A stretch of 64,000 nucleotides of DNA from Costus lasius (taxonomy: Eukaryota > Streptophyta > Magnoliopsida > Zingiberales > Costaceae): NCBI GenBank assembly GCA_027563935.2, contig CM050446.2:25919501-25983500 (forward strand), given 5' to 3'. This document shows, in pieces, positions 48,769 through 60,659 of the stretch; position 1 is the first letter of the stretch; every line of letters starts with the position of its first letter. A program made the translations under genes and the position numbers. The notes under the pieces are model-generated. The model worked only from the letters and a program-made list of their open reading frames with translations, was not told where the DNA came from and made no database searches.

Positions 48769-49464
48769 CTACTCCAAGTAGTGTGCCACACGGACATTTG
48801 GCACCAAGCAAAGTTCGTCCGTGATAAGCCAATAGGTAAGATTTGATCCCAAATAGTGACATGGTTGCCTATGAGATATCTCAATAAATTACCTAAACTT
48901 CTTTTGAAAACCTTAGTTTGCTTGGGTGCTAAGCACAAAAGAATTATAACTTAATTCCTAAAGCCTATAAACTCTTTCAAAATAACTCAAAAAGTGAACA
49001 TCATAGTTGGCAGTAATAGTTCATGGTACACCGTGTAGTCGCCCTATTTCCTTAAAAGAGGTAGCCACTATAATGTGTATTTATCATCTTTTGGTATGAA
49101 ATGAACTATTTTTTAGAAATAGTCAATGACTATGAAGATAGAGTCATTATGGGCTTGTGTGAGGGTTTGATCAAAGACAAAATCCATATAAATATTCTAC
49201 TACAAGGCATGTGAGATTGGTAAAGGATTATATAGCTCTGTATTTTGTTTTTGAGTTTTCATTCATTGACATACTCTATAGTATTATGGATAGTTTGCTA
49301 CTCCCTCGGCATGTAATTCCTAAATGACGAAATAATGCATAAACGACTGAGGGATGCACATGGATGACCATAGTATAAGGATCTTCACACAATGCGAAAT
49401 TAGGGACGTTAGCTTAATCGTTGGAAAATTGAGTATTGGTATTAATAAAATCAGGATAGTTAGG
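48756..49464 (-). pseudogene. Ty3/gypsy integrase remnant, target of element F
   Basis: The minus-strand reading gives NIYMDFVFDQTLTQAHNDSI and FIVIDYF (first catalytic region) near 49200-49120, KEIGRLHGVPWTI and DVHFLSYF (second catalytic region), then FKRSLGNLLRYLIG and WDQILP near 48900-48850. These are integrase-core landmarks of non-chromodomain Ty3/gypsy elements. Several stops and shifts are present. Element F is inserted at 49464/49465. Confidence 0.75.
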
Positions 49465-51162
49465 TGTGACGACCTGGGTGTGCGGGGTACACACCCAGAC
49501 CCCTCTGCATACTCATAGAGGTTATGAGCAGGGAGAGACCCTCATTTTGGGGTGAGGCCTGATGTAGAAGGGGGCAAAAACATAACTAATAAATGTGTTA
49601 AGATGTTTTGCAGGTACCATGGAGGATATGGAGCCATTATGCAAAAGTTAGCCTTGTACAAGAGTGTACAAGCAAAGAAAAAAAAAATGTGGCATGGGTG
49701 AGTCTCGAACCCATGACCCAAGAGAGAGCTAGTTCTTATGTTGCATGGAATGGCCAACCCGAGCATGGGTCATTTGCTGATAAGGAGCATGGCGCATCCC
49801 TCTTAAAGCCTTCATCCCTTCACTAATCTCAAAGCACCATTGGAGGGCTGATTGAGTAAGTGAAGAAAGAGGCGCTTGAGATTAGGGGCAGCCCTAATCG
49901 AGATCCATCTCCATCCGAGACTTGCGGCTGTTTTGGGGGCGATTTGGGGGCGATCTTCTCATCAGCTCCGGCAGCACCTTCCACCTCCATTTCCGGCGAA
50001 GTTGAGGCTCCTTTGAGAGAGCTCAAAGGAGAGGCGGCGACCATCTCTTGGGGCCGAGCTTTGGAAGGAAATCCGCAAGGGAGAAGAGTCTCCATTCTCG
50101 GCTGGGTTGTGTGCAGCCAGCGGCAGCACCTCCACCTTCATCTCCGGCGAAGGTTGGAAGCTCCTTGAGCTCAAGAAGGGCGACCATCTTCTGATTGGTT
50201 GATCTTGGAGGTTCGGCAGCAAGGAAGAAGTTGTTCTTCCTCATCCGGCAGCAAGGGGAGAGTGCTCCCCTATTCAGCTACAAGGGGGAAAGGGGTTCCC
50301 CCTACTTTCGGCAGCAAGGGGAAGGAGTTCCCCTCCATCCGGCCTAGTTGTGGACTTCGGGGCAGCACCTTGGGCTGAGGTTGGAAGAGACTTCCGGCGG
50401 TCACAAAGGGGTCTTCCGGCGAAGGACAGCTTGGGATAACTTGTACAAACTGTTCCCAAGGGTCGTGCGATCCTTGGAGGTATATTTACCTGCTTTCTAG
50501 ATAGGGGCTTGTAATATTTGTATAAGACTTGCTGCGAGTAGTGTAGCGTGAGGTTTTTGATCCCTCAGCCCACATTGGGTAGTGGAGGGGTTTTCCTCAC
50601 TTTTGATATCATTGTGTACTGCCTGGCCAGTTGAGGCCTTGGTGTGATTAGGGGCGGGCGCACCTACTCTATAGGGCGTTCCCTCCTTGTTGTGTAGTGG
50701 TCGATATACTGCTTAGGATCGGGGCATATGTCTAGTGCCCGACTATTGTATTGCCTGTGATTCTTGTGCGTGCATTGCACAGGGCGCTATACGTATTAAG
50801 GACGGTCTTTGAGAGGCATATTGGGTTGAGGAGCAACGTGTGCTGCCCACCCGCCGCTCATTGACGTAGGTCTAGGGCTAGGAGAAGATTAGGCCCAGAC
50901 CATCAGATCAGCCCGGGAGCACAGTGATCCACAGAGCACAGAGATATTTGATCAGGGCACGGACTTCCCATCCGGGGATCGAGGGGTTTGAGTTGGGGCG
51001 CAGACGATCTTAGACTTCCGCAGCGCGCACGTGCATAGAGCGCGTGTATTTGAGAGTTAGGCTGACGGTTTACGCAGTGTGTAACTTGTGATACCAGAGT
51101 TACACAGTGTGTAAGTCGTGCCATCACCCTCAATTTACACAGCGAAAAATTGGGGCGTGACA
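49465..51162 (+). repeat. 5' LTR of element F
   Basis: 1698 bp, TGTGACGACC...GGGGCGTGACA, with near-perfect terminal complementarity. A 9-bp perfect hairpin, CTGGGTGTG/CACACCCAG, lies 9 nt from the start (49474-49498). Open frames in it are repeated identically in the other LTR and are not genes. Confidence 0.97.
49678..49770 (-). other. tRNA-like (RNA polymerase III box B) segment inside LTR F
   Basis: On the minus strand the LTR reads GGGTTCGAGACTC, which fits the box B consensus GWTCRANNC. It is flanked by CATGGG/CCCATG, and after ACCCATGCCACA comes a run of ten T, a pol III stop signal. A weak box-A-like GGTTGGCCATTCC lies about 50 nt upstream. The same occurs in the 3' LTR. It may be a SINE or tRNA fragment captured by the LTR. 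Confidence 0.35.
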
Positions 51163-51166
51163 ATTG

Positions 51167-51180
51167 TGGTATCAGAGGCC
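51167..51180 (+). other. Primer-binding site of element F
   Basis: TGGTATCAGAGGCC, four bases after the LTR end, matches the 3' end complement of initiator tRNA-Met in its first 11 bases. Confidence 0.92.
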
Positions 51181-51374
51181 AGCGCGTAGTGACAACTCAA
51201 CCTGACAAGCAGTGGTTGTGTGTGACACCGAGATATAGACGTGAGTCGTTGTGCTGTTTGGGAGTTGCGTACGTCGTTGCTTAGCGCCGGGGTGTAAATC
51301 CTCAGTTACACGACTTATCGATCAGTTTCGGGGTCCATTCAACCGTCAGCACAGTTCACCCATCACAGCACCAG

Positions 51375-54300
51375 ATGGCAGAGACTTCAGAGTTACCAGG
51401 GTTGCTAGATCTGGATGATAGGTTCACCAGACTAGAGATGGCTGTTGGGATAGATGAGGCAGAATGGCAAGGAGATCCACTAGCTGAGCGGATGCAGACG
51501 CTCAGGGAACTCCAGTTACATTATGAGCATGTTAATGATGCCAGAGTCCAGAGATTAGAGTCTACTGTAGAGACTCTAACTGCTGAGATAGCCATGTTGA
51601 AGCTAGCCTTAGCCCAGGTAGCTTCAAACCCACCTACACCCACAGCTGGGGTCGGGCCTTCACAGCCAGTAGTGAAACGCCATATACCTGACCCGTCTAC
51701 CTTTGGAGGAGCCAGGGTAGCGAAAGAGCTAGAAAACTTTCTGTTTGACATGGAGCACTACTTTAAAGCTGCTCGGGTGCCAGAAGAAGACAGAATTGAG
51801 GTTTGTGCATCGTTCCTCACGGGAGATGCCAAAGTCTGGTGGAGGACTTCTGTAGCACCGAGGACCGAGGGAGAGCATCCCGAGGTTGTGTCGTGGGATG
51901 ATCTAAAGTTAGAGATGAGAGCTCAATTTAGACCTGCGAACACCTTATTTACTGCTCGCATGCAGTTCAGAAGTTTGAGACAAATAGGCACTGTAAGAGA
52001 TTATGTTAAGCAATTTGCCACATTGCTTTTGGAAATCCCCAACATGAGTGAGGAAGAAAAGTTTATCTCATTTCTTGGAGGTCTTCAAGATTGGGCTTTG
52101 TTAGAGCTTAGAAGACAAGGGGTGACTACCTACAGAGATGCTGTAGTAGCTGCAGATGCCTTATTAGACATGAGAGGTACCAGACCTCAAGCTGGGGGAG
52201 TGACTTCTTCATCTTCCCATACCCGTGTGCCAGACAAGGGTAAGAAGAAGTACGTCCCCAAATATAAGCAAAAGAGTAAAGCACCAGTTCCTCAGACTCA
52301 TCAGAAGACACCTCCAGTGCAGAAAAAGAGGAATGAGTCTAGTCCCAAGAGGAAGCTGGCCTGCTTTGTTTGCAATGGCCCTCACGTGATGAGGGATTGT
52401 CCTACAAAGAGAGCAATAGCTGCGGTCCTAGCAGATAAGAAGGACGCAGGAAAAGAAGACTCACCGGGTTGTGCTTCAGTCAACCCTTTGGTAATAGCAA
52501 ATGTATCAGTGAGATCTTCCCCACTGATGTACACGAATATAAGCCTGAACGGAGTAGAGATTGCAGCCATGGTGGATACTGGGGCCACTCACCTATTTGT
52601 TGCAGATCGGTTGCGAGAGCAACTGAAGCTGAAGACGTCGACCAGTAACACACATGTGAAAACAGTCAATGCTGAGGCAAGAAAGGCTATGGGTATATCT
52701 TATGATGTCCCAGTGAAGATGGGACCCTGGAGTGGGAAGTGTACCGTTTTGGTTACTCAGTTAGATGTGTTTGATGTCATTGTGGGTATGGACCTTCTGA
52801 GAAGAGCAAAGGCCACCCCAATGCCACATCTCAACAGTTTGTTAGTACTGGATGAAAAGAATCCTTGTTTCATCCCTTGCTTTACTGGGATGAAAGAGGA
52901 GAAGAAGAAAGCAAAGGAGAAGGAGCTTACTCCTTCCTCCCTAGCAAATGGAGTGAGGCATGGTGCTTCCACATACTTAGCTCATATCAGATTAGTGGAA
53001 GACCATCCCCAGATGAACTCAGATCCTAGACCAGTTATGAGGGATGTGAGGGAACTGGCCACTTCCTCCAATTCTCGTAGCAGAAAAGGAAAAGAAGTCA
53101 TTGTGGGGGCTGCTGAAACTTCATTAGAGAGCATATTGACATCCGTACCTCGTTCTGTTGGAACTTTGTTGAAAGAGTATAAAGATGTTATCCCACCTGA
53201 GATGCCCAAAGTACTGCCTCCTAGAAGGGACATAGATCATCAGATTGAGTTAGTCCCTGGAGCAGTACCTCCAGCCCAGCCTCCCTACCGCATGCCACCG
53301 TTAGAACTGGCAGAGCTTAGAAAACAGTTGAATGAGCTCTTAGAGTCAGGGTATATCCAACCCTCGAAGGCACCGTATGGAGCACCTGTCCTGTTCCAAA
53401 AGAAGAAAGATGGGAGCTTGCGCATGTGCGTGGATTATAGAGCACTGAACAAAGTCACAGTGCGCAATGCCTATCCCATCCCGCTGATCCAAGATCTGTT
53501 GGATAGATTAGCAAATGCAAAGATCTTCAGTAAGTTGGACTTGAGATCAGGATATTGGCAGGTGCGAATTGCCGAGGGGGATGAGCCGAAGACTACTTGT
53601 GTCACGCGGTACGGCTCGTTTGAGTTCATGGTGATGCCTTTTGGACTCACTAATGCTCCTGCTACTTTTTGCAACCTCATGAACAATATCCTAAATCCAT
53701 TTTTGGATAAGTTCGTGGTGGTTTATCTAGATGATATAGTAGTGTATTCATCTGATTTGAGGGAGCACGAGAAGCATCTGAAGCAAGTTCTGCAAGTTCT
53801 CCGGGATAATCAGTTGTATCTGAAGGCAGAGAAGTGTGAGTTTGCACAGACAGAGATTCAGTTTTTAGGACATGTTGTGTCCCAAGGCAGTGTGAGGATG
53901 GACAATGACAAAATCAAGGCTATTTGGGATTGGCCTAGTCCATCTAGTGTGACTCAACTGCGCTCATTTCTGGGTCTGGCAAACTTTTACAGACGGTTCA
54001 TCATGGGATATTCAAAGGTAGTGGCACCTTTGACTGATTTGCTGAAAAAGGACAAGACTTGGTGTTGGGAGGATACACACCAAGAGGCTTTTGAGACTCT
54101 GAAGAAGCTGGTAACTTCAGAGCCTGTGCTAAAATTACCAGATTTCTCACAAGGGTTTGAAGTGCACACTGATGCTTCAGACCGTGCTCTAGGCGGAGTA
54201 TTAGTTCAAGATGGCAGACCAGTGGCCTATGAGAGCAGAAAGCTGAAAGCAGCTGAGCTTAACTACTCTGCACACGAGAAAGAAATGCTAGCTGTCGTCC

Positions 54301-56021
54301 ACTGTCTCAGATTGTGGCGTATTTACCTGCTGGGGAGTCACTTTATAGTAAAGACCGATAACATTGCTAACACTTTCTTCCAGACTCAGAAGAAATTGTC
54401 AGCCAGGCAGGCCCGTTGGCAAGAACTCTTAGCAGAATTTGATTTCAGTTGGGAGCATAAACCGGGCAAGTGTCATCAGGTCCCAGATGCCCTCAGTAGA
54501 ATCAGCACTGTTGCGATGATATGCGCACTATCGAGAGCAGAAGGAAAGATTTTTCAGTATCTGAAACAGACCGCCAGTACAGATAAAGCCTACCAGAAGC
54601 TTGTAGCACAGATCCGTGAGGGGACAGTGCGCAGATTCTATGTAGATGAGGATGGCCTTATCATGGCTCAGGGTGGCAGAACTTATGTTCCCGCCTCGGG
54701 AGACATTCGTTTTGGCCTCATGAGGGAGTTCCATGATACTGTATGGGCCGGACATCCAGGTGGTCACAGGATGTATGCGCTGCTCAGAAGAGGTTGGTTT
54801 TGGCCAGGAATGAAATCAGATATAGAGCACTTTGTGAGAACCTGTCTGATCTGTCAGCAGGACAAAATTGAGAGAAGATTGGAGGCAGGTCTTCTCCAGC
54901 CATTGCCCACGCCTGCTAGACCATTCATTTCAGTGTCGATGGACTTTATCACGCACTTTCCAGTCTTTGATGGACTCGGCTCTGTGTTGGTGATAGTAGA
55001 CAGATTTTCCAAATATGCGATATTTGTGGCGGCTCCAGAAGAGTGTTCTGCGGAGGTGACCGCCAATTTGTTCTTTCAGCACGTGGTGAAGCACTTTGGC
55101 TTACCACGGGATATTATCAGTGATAGAGACACCCGCTTTACCGGTAGATTTTGGGGGTCTTTATTCAAGAAGCTGGGAACAGACCTGAAAATGTCCACCG
55201 CTTTTCACCCCCAGACGGATGGGCAGACCGAGCGCATCAACGCTATGGTAGAAGAATATTTGAGACACTTTGTTTCTGCGACTCAAAGAAACTGGCCATT
55301 CTTGCTAGATACGGCCCAGTTTGCTTATAATATACAAGTGTCGTCAGCTACGGGAAAGAGTCAATTCGAGATGGTTCTAGGATATCAACCAGCTACCCCG
55401 GTTGATAATTTGACTAGTGGAGCAAGCAGTCGGAATAAGGCTGCGAATCAATATGTCAAGGACCGCGTAGAGCTCTGGGAAGAAGCTCGGGATAGCTTGA
55501 GGAAAGCGTCCAACCGTATGGTTAAGTACGCGAACAGACATAGGCGTCATGTGGAGTTTGAGGTAGGTGATTTGGTACTCCTCAAACTCACTCCCCAGAT
55601 GTGGAGAAAAATAGTGGCAGGCACTGTTCACAGAGGGCTAGTACCCAAGTATGAAGGACCATTCACAGTCATTAAGAGAGTGGGTACAGTAGCCTATAAG
55701 TTGAACCTGCCAAAGCATTACAAACTGCATCCCACATTCCATGTTAGTTTCCTCAAAAAGTTTCACTCAGATGATCTGCATCCTGAGCGACAGCAATTAA
55801 GGAGAAAGCCAGCCCGTGGCTCTGTAGAATTTACAAAGCAGCCTCTTAAGATTCTGAATCATAGAATATATGGTTGGAGCGGCAAAGGACAGAAGGCTGA
55901 AATGTTAGTACAGTGGCAGGGCGAAGCTGAGGAGGATGCTACCTGGGAAAAGATGGCTGACCTTGAACAATTTCATTGGTTGTTCAAGAGATATGAGGAA
56001 GCCCTCGGGGGCGAGGTCTAG
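51375..56021 (+). CDS. Gag-Pol polyprotein of element F with chromodomain
   Basis: 1548 residues, no stop or shift. Order: N-terminal coiled-coil-like segment (about 1-100), gag domain (about 100-270, [19 protein letters not shown]), CCHC knuckle (about 329-342, [14 protein letters not shown]), aspartic protease (Asp ~400 in [12 protein letters not shown]), RT with YLDD (~783-786), RNase H (~929, [13 protein letters not shown]), integrase zinc finger HHCC (about 1120-1160), and core Asp (~1190 in MDFITHFP), Asp (~1250 in ISDRDTRF) and Glu (~1284 in DGQTERIN). The GPF motif (~1425) and a C-terminal chromodomain (about 1492-1545, [28 protein letters not shown]) follow. The start was chosen as the first ATG after the 195-nt leader. 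Gag and Pol in one frame is usual for chromoviruses. The chromodomain would target integration to marked chromatin. Which chromovirus clade it belongs to is not settled by eye. Confidence 0.97.
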   Translation: MAETSELPGLLDLDDRFTRLEMAVGIDEAEWQGDPLAERMQTLRELQLHYEHVNDARVQRLESTVETLTAEIAMLKLALAQVASNPPTPTAGVGPSQPVVKRHIPDPSTFGGARVAKELENFLFDMEHYFKAARVPEEDRIEVCASFLTGDAKVWWRTSVAPRTEGEHPEVVSWDDLKLEMRAQFRPANTLFTARMQFRSLRQIGTVRDYVKQFATLLLEIPNMSEEEKFISFLGGLQDWALLELRRQGVTTYRDAVVAADALLDMRGTRPQAGGVTSSSSHTRVPDKGKKKYVPKYKQKSKAPVPQTHQKTPPVQKKRNESSPKRKLACFVCNGPHVMRDCPTKRAIAAVLADKKDAGKEDSPGCASVNPLVIANVSVRSSPLMYTNISLNGVEIAAMVDTGATHLFVADRLREQLKLKTSTSNTHVKTVNAEARKAMGISYDVPVKMGPWSGKCTVLVTQLDVFDVIVGMDLLRRAKATPMPHLNSLLVLDEKNPCFIPCFTGMKEEKKKAKEKELTPSSLANGVRHGASTYLAHIRLVEDHPQMNSDPRPVMRDVRELATSSNSRSRKGKEVIVGAAETSLESILTSVPRSVGTLLKEYKDVIPPEMPKVLPPRRDIDHQIELVPGAVPPAQPPYRMPPLELAELRKQLNELLESGYIQPSKAPYGAPVLFQKKKDGSLRMCVDYRALNKVTVRNAYPIPLIQDLLDRLANAKIFSKLDLRSGYWQVRIAEGDEPKTTCVTRYGSFEFMVMPFGLTNAPATFCNLMNNILNPFLDKFVVVYLDDIVVYSSDLREHEKHLKQVLQVLRDNQLYLKAEKCEFAQTEIQFLGHVVSQGSVRMDNDKIKAIWDWPSPSSVTQLRSFLGLANFYRRFIMGYSKVVAPLTDLLKKDKTWCWEDTHQEAFETLKKLVTSEPVLKLPDFSQGFEVHTDASDRALGGVLVQDGRPVAYESRKLKAAELNYSAHEKEMLAVVHCLRLWRIYLLGSHFIVKTDNIANTFFQTQKKLSARQARWQELLAEFDFSWEHKPGKCHQVPDALSRISTVAMICALSRAEGKIFQYLKQTASTDKAYQKLVAQIREGTVRRFYVDEDGLIMAQGGRTYVPASGDIRFGLMREFHDTVWAGHPGGHRMYALLRRGWFWPGMKSDIEHFVRTCLICQQDKIERRLEAGLLQPLPTPARPFISVSMDFITHFPVFDGLGSVLVIVDRFSKYAIFVAAPEECSAEVTANLFFQHVVKHFGLPRDIISDRDTRFTGRFWGSLFKKLGTDLKMSTAFHPQTDGQTERINAMVEEYLRHFVSATQRNWPFLLDTAQFAYNIQVSSATGKSQFEMVLGYQPATPVDNLTSGASSRNKAANQYVKDRVELWEEARDSLRKASNRMVKYANRHRRHVEFEVGDLVLLKLTPQMWRKIVAGTVHRGLVPKYEGPFTVIKRVGTVAYKLNLPKHYKLHPTFHVSFLKKFHSDDLHPERQQLRRKPARGSVEFTKQPLKILNHRIYGWSGKGQKAEMLVQWQGEAEEDATWEKMADLEQFHWLFKRYEEALGGEV

Positions 56022-56025
56022 GTCA

Positions 56026-56037
56026 GCTGGGGGAGAA
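56026..56037 (+). other. Polypurine tract of element F
   Basis: GCTGGGGGAGAA abuts the 3' LTR start at 56038. Confidence 0.85.
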
Positions 56038-57735
56038 TGTGACGACCTGGGTGTGCGGGGTACACACCCAGACCCCTCTGCATACTCATAGAGGTTATGA
56101 GCAGGGAGAGACCCTCATTTTGGGGTGAGGCCTGATGTAGAAGGGGGCAAAAACATAACTAATAAATGTGTTAAGATGTTTTGCAGGTACCATGGAGGAT
56201 ATGGAGCCATTATGCAAAAGTTAGCCTTGTACAAGAGTGTACAAGCAAAGAAAAAAAAAATGTGGCATGGGTGAGTCTCGAACCCATGACCCAGGAGAGA
56301 GCTAGTTCTTATGTTGCATGGAATGGCCAACCCGAGCATGGGTCATTTGCTGATAAGGAGCATGGCGCATCCCTCTTAAAGCCTTCATCCCTTCACTAAT
56401 CTCAAAGCACCATTGGAGGGCTGATTGAGTAAGTGAAGAAAGAGGCGCTTGAGATTAGGGGCAGCCCTAATCGAGATCCATCTCCATCCGAGACTTGCGG
56501 CTGTTTTGGGGGCGATTTGGGGGCGATCTTCTCATCAGCTCCGGCAGCACCTTCCACCTCCATTTCCGGCGAAGTTGAGGCTCCTTTGAGAGAGCTCAAA
56601 GGAGAGGCGGCGACCATCTCTTGGGGCCGAGCTTTGGAAGGAAATCCGCAAGGGAGAAGAGTCTCCATTCTCGGCTGGGTTGTGTGCAGCCGGCGGCAGC
56701 ACCTCCACCTTCATCTCCGGCGAAGGTTGGAAGCTCCTTGAGCTCAAGAAGGGCGACCATCTTCTGATTGGTTGATCTTGGAGGTTCGGCAGCAAGGAAG
56801 AAGTTGTTCTTCCTCATCCGGCAGCAAGGGGAGAGTGCTCCCCTATTCGGCTACAAGGGGGAAAGGGGTTCCCCCTACTTTCGGCAGCAAGGGGAAGGAG
56901 TTCCCCTCCATCCGGCCTAGTTGTGGACTTCGGGGCAGCACCTTGGGCTGAGGTTGGAAGAGACTTCCGGCGGTCACAAAGGGGTCTTCCGGCGAAGGAC
57001 AGCTTGGGATAACTTGTACAAACTGTTCCCAAGGGTCGTGCGATCCTTGGAGGTATATTTACCTGCTTTCTAGATAGGGGCTTGTAATATTTGTATAAGA
57101 CTTGCTGCGAGTAGTGTAGCGTGAGGTTTTTGATCCCTCAGCCCACATTGGGTAGTGGAGGGGTTTTCCTCACTTTTGATATCATTGTGTACTGCCTGGC
57201 CAGCTGAGGCCTCGGTGTGATTAGGGGCGGGCGCACCTACTCTATAGGGCGTTCCCTCCTTGTTGTGTAGTGGTCGATATACTGCTTAGGATCGGGGCAT
57301 ATGTCTAGTGCCCGACTATTGTATTGCCTGTGATTCTTGTGCGTGTATTGCACAGGGCGCTATACGTATTAAGGACGGTCTTTGAGAGGCATATTGGGTT
57401 GAGGAGCAACGTGTGCTGCCCACCCGCCGCTCATTGACGTAGGTCTAGGGCTAGGAGAAGATTAGGCCCAGACCATCAGATCAGCCCGGGAGCACAGTGA
57501 TCCACAGAGCACAGAGATATTTGATCAGGGCACGGACTTCCCATCCGGGGATCGAGGGGTTTGAGTTGGGGCGCAGACGATCTTAGACTTCCGCAGCGCG
57601 CACGTGCATAGAGCGCGTGTATTTGAGAGTTAGGCTGACGGTTTACGCAGTGTGTAACTTGTGATACCAGAGTTACACAGTGTGTAAGTCGTGCCATCAC
57701 CCTCAATTTACACAGCGAAAAATTGGGGCGTGACA
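56038..57735 (+). repeat. 3' LTR of element F
   Basis: 1698 bp, differing from the 5' LTR at about six sites (for example 49734 A versus 56307 G, and two T/C changes near 57204-57213). It is followed by TTAGG. Confidence 0.97.
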
Positions 57736-57740
57736 TTAGG

Positions 57741-58190
57741 GTAGGCATTTTTTTTAACTTATCAAAACCAATTAAGGCCCTATTTGGCACAGCTGGTCAG
57801 CTATTTTTATTGGTCAAGACAATAAATTTTTGAAGAGCTGAGGTGTTTGACAAGTTACTTTTTAGTTCCAAACCCAAAACAACATGAATTTAAAAAAGCT
57901 ATGAGGGAGCTGTTTTGGCTACTTTTTAGATATAATAATATTTTTTTTCATCTCATGTCCGCACTTGTAGTCTTTATATAGTAAAATTATTATTTTAATA
58001 AAAATTATTAAATTTTAAATTATTTTTTATTATTATTTAAAATGTTTCCTTTTATAAAAAATTTAGTAAAAAATATTATTATTTTAATAAAAATTAAAAT
58101 TGACACCCAAACACCTTTTAACTTTCCAACCAGCAACTTTTTAACTAATATTTTTTCAACTAGCAAAAGCTAAAAGTTTCAACTTGCTAG
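57741..58190. other. AT-rich remnant, possible short transposon
   Basis: The sequence AAGGCCCTATTTGGCACAGC near 57773 resembles a terminal repeat of short plant DNA transposons. The interior is AT-rich. The right end is cut by the LTR at 58191. Confidence 0.35.
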
Positions 58191-59978
58191 TGTATATGCC
58201 CTATGACCTATAGATGGTCTGGTATGTGTGTCACATTTATGTGTGATAGATTTCATATCCTAACATTGCCGTTATTGTGCATATGGTACATTTACGTCAT
58301 ATGTACTTTTGCATAAGTATTGTCTCAAGTGATAGATTTTATCTAATCTCTATTTTTGTCCCCAATCAAGTATCATAGTGGATATGGGACAGTTATAATA
58401 CATATGAGACTGGTATATGCACTAGTTGAGCACGTAGTACTAACGCAGGTATATAGGTATATTAAGGTAGATATACTAGATCGACCCGCTATGAGGATTT
58501 GACTTAGTGTCTCAAGTCAAATATCATAGTGACAGAGGTGCACTTGTCCTTAACTTGACGTCATTGACATCTCTATATAGTAAGTGATGCACTTTGATAC
58601 AACCTAACATTTCGCCATAGCAGGGGAGTTATAACGGTTGTCATTGGGTGTATCATAAGCCATATGAGAGACTTAATAAGCCAAGATAGGATTTTCCCCA
58701 TCCTTGCGAGGACGCTTGATGTCTAAGGGTCCCACATATGGATGCATGACTGAAAGTATATGATCATACTCAGGTGAGGACCTAATTTAGTCATGACCAT
58801 TAGATTGGGTTAAACAAGTGTGACACACTTGTTCAATTTGGATATTAGCCTAGCAAAAGGACAAAGGTGCACATGTACTTTGTCGTAGTTTTAGGAGATG
58901 TCGATAATGACTCCATTCTGAAGATTTGGATAGCAATAATATACTACTAGGTGCCACTCATTGCTTACGATGACCTGAGGTTATCACTGCTAATGTCTGA
59001 AGAACCTATAGGGTCGCACACCTAGACACTCAAGATCTCATATTGATCAGATACCCTAGATCGAGTCATTTGGTTGACTCAGGTCTATTTGGGAGTCTGA
59101 AGCATCATAGATGCATATGATGAGTCAGAGAAGATCATATAAAGTCATGTTAAGTTTTGACATCAGTTGACCACAGTTGACCTTCAGGTGATCACATTTG
59201 ACTTTCATGGACTTGGTCTAATCGATAGGTCAAATGTTATATTTTAGCACCGGATTTATTCGAAGGCTTTTTGTGACTTGATTTAAACATAACAAGAGGG
59301 GTCCATAACTTAAGCTCTAAATGAATATTTATATTCATTTAATACGTATAAATATTTCATAACTTAAGTTGCGGGACTTGCTCTAAAACTTTATATAAAG
59401 GGGGGGCATAGACACATATTATGTTTGCATCCTATCATCCAAGAAGCCCTAGCCACCCAAGTAGTCTTCAAACCCTAGCTCCAACTTGAAGAGAACTGCC
59501 GCCCTCTTCTTCTTCTTCCTTGAATTGGAAAGAGCTCTAGGTGCTTGAAGTCTCATCTTCTTCATCCTAGGGGCAAGTGGAAGAGATTCCCTCTCCTTGT
59601 CGCCTACTTTCTTCTCCTTGGCGCATGCATTGGACTTGATGCAAGTAGAGAAGATAAATCACAGCTTGTTGGCGCATCCTTGGTGATTGGCACAAGCAAT
59701 AAGAAGACTCCTCTAGGCGTGGATCTCACCTTCTGAGGTTAGCACCAAGCATGGAGGTTGAGAGGACTCGAGGAGCCCATGTGTGTGGATTGCAGAGGAC
59801 ACTCCTGTGTGTGTTTGTCATCATCGATGCATCTCCTAACATCGCTTAAAGGTAATATACTTTTCACACCCGTTGGTTTTCTCACTCGTAAGACGATCTT
59901 GCTTTCACAGGTTTCCTGTTTCATGCTAATGTTTATGCTGCTCATAATATTTTAAATTTAGGTCAGGGATTCCCATCA
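58191..59978 (+). repeat. 5' LTR-like repeat (copy 1), followed by a primer site
   Basis: It starts TGTATATGCCC and ends ...GATTCCCATCA, 1788 bp. A TATA box (TATATAAA, 59392-59399) is followed by a CT-rich leader. TGGTATCAGAA begins at 59980, a primer site for initiator tRNA-Met, so this is a 5' LTR. Superfamily not determined because no coding domain follows. Confidence 0.75.
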
Positions 59979-60582
59979 GTGGTATCAGAAGGGTCTTACG
60001 AGGCCTAGTTGGTGTACTTTCTACATGCGCCCCACATGTTATAAAAAATCAGTTTTTAAAAATTTATGCCATGAATTTTTCTGTTGAAAAATTAATTCCT
60101 CTATTTTTACCTCTCTCATCTCTTTCTTGTTTTGTTTTCTTCACAAGTGAGAAAGACCCTATGTGGAAGAATTTATCTCTTCTTATGCACATGTAATAGA
60201 CCTACGGCGCAAGACCCATAGGAGGTTATGCGGGGCATGGACTAGGTTATTGCCCTAATCTCAATGGGGTAAGGATTGCAAGGGGCAGCTCCTTGTAGAC
60301 TCCGAGAGGGATGAAACTTAAAGAAATATTGATGAAGAGTTGCTCAAAATTGTTGGATGGGTTTTATGAAAAAACTAAAATTGATTAATTGTTGGTTTTT
60401 CATTGAATGCAGAAGAGCATGAGTGAGCTATTTTTAATGCATTGTGATATGATCTTAGACAAGCCCTAATGCCATGCCTATGATGTATCTTTGTAAGGCC
60501 TATATGCCATTTTTCAATTCTTGTATTTCAATTATGTATTGTAATTGAATTGAAGATTAGGGGAGATATTTCTTAGCATTTC

Positions 60583-60584
<2 letters not shown>
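59979..60584. other. Leader of copy 1 and unassigned DNA
   Basis: After the primer site the sequence is noncoding and T-rich. From about 60190 a GC-richer block (TACGGCGCAAGACCCATAGG) runs for some 150 bp. No domain was recognised. Confidence 0.4.

Positions 60585-60639
<55 letters not shown>
60585..60639 (+). repeat. (CT)n microsatellite
   Basis: A pure CT run of about 55 bp. Confidence 0.98.
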
Positions 60640-60642
<3 letters not shown>

Positions 60643-60659
60643 TTGCACATCTAACCTAG

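Larger units (their letters stand above)
49460..57740 (+). mobile_element. Element F: intact young chromovirus (Ty3/gypsy)
   Basis: A complete LTR retrotransposon. The 5-bp target duplication TTAGG lies at 49460-49464 and 57736-57740. Two 1698-bp LTRs flank a primer site, one uninterrupted Gag-Pol frame and a polypurine tract. I counted about six substitutions, all transitions, and no indels between the LTRs, about 0.35%. At the rice rate of 1.3e-8 per site per year this is of the order of 0.1-0.2 million years (inference). By structure it could be autonomous. Confidence 0.97.

Noticed and set aside
49690..49770. A functional tRNA gene
   Set aside because: Only the T-arm/box B portion is convincing. 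Acceptor and anticodon stems cannot be formed.
49542..50459. Several 60-100 codon open frames in the LTRs of element F
   Set aside because: They overlap on both strands, occur identically in both LTRs, and show no domain.
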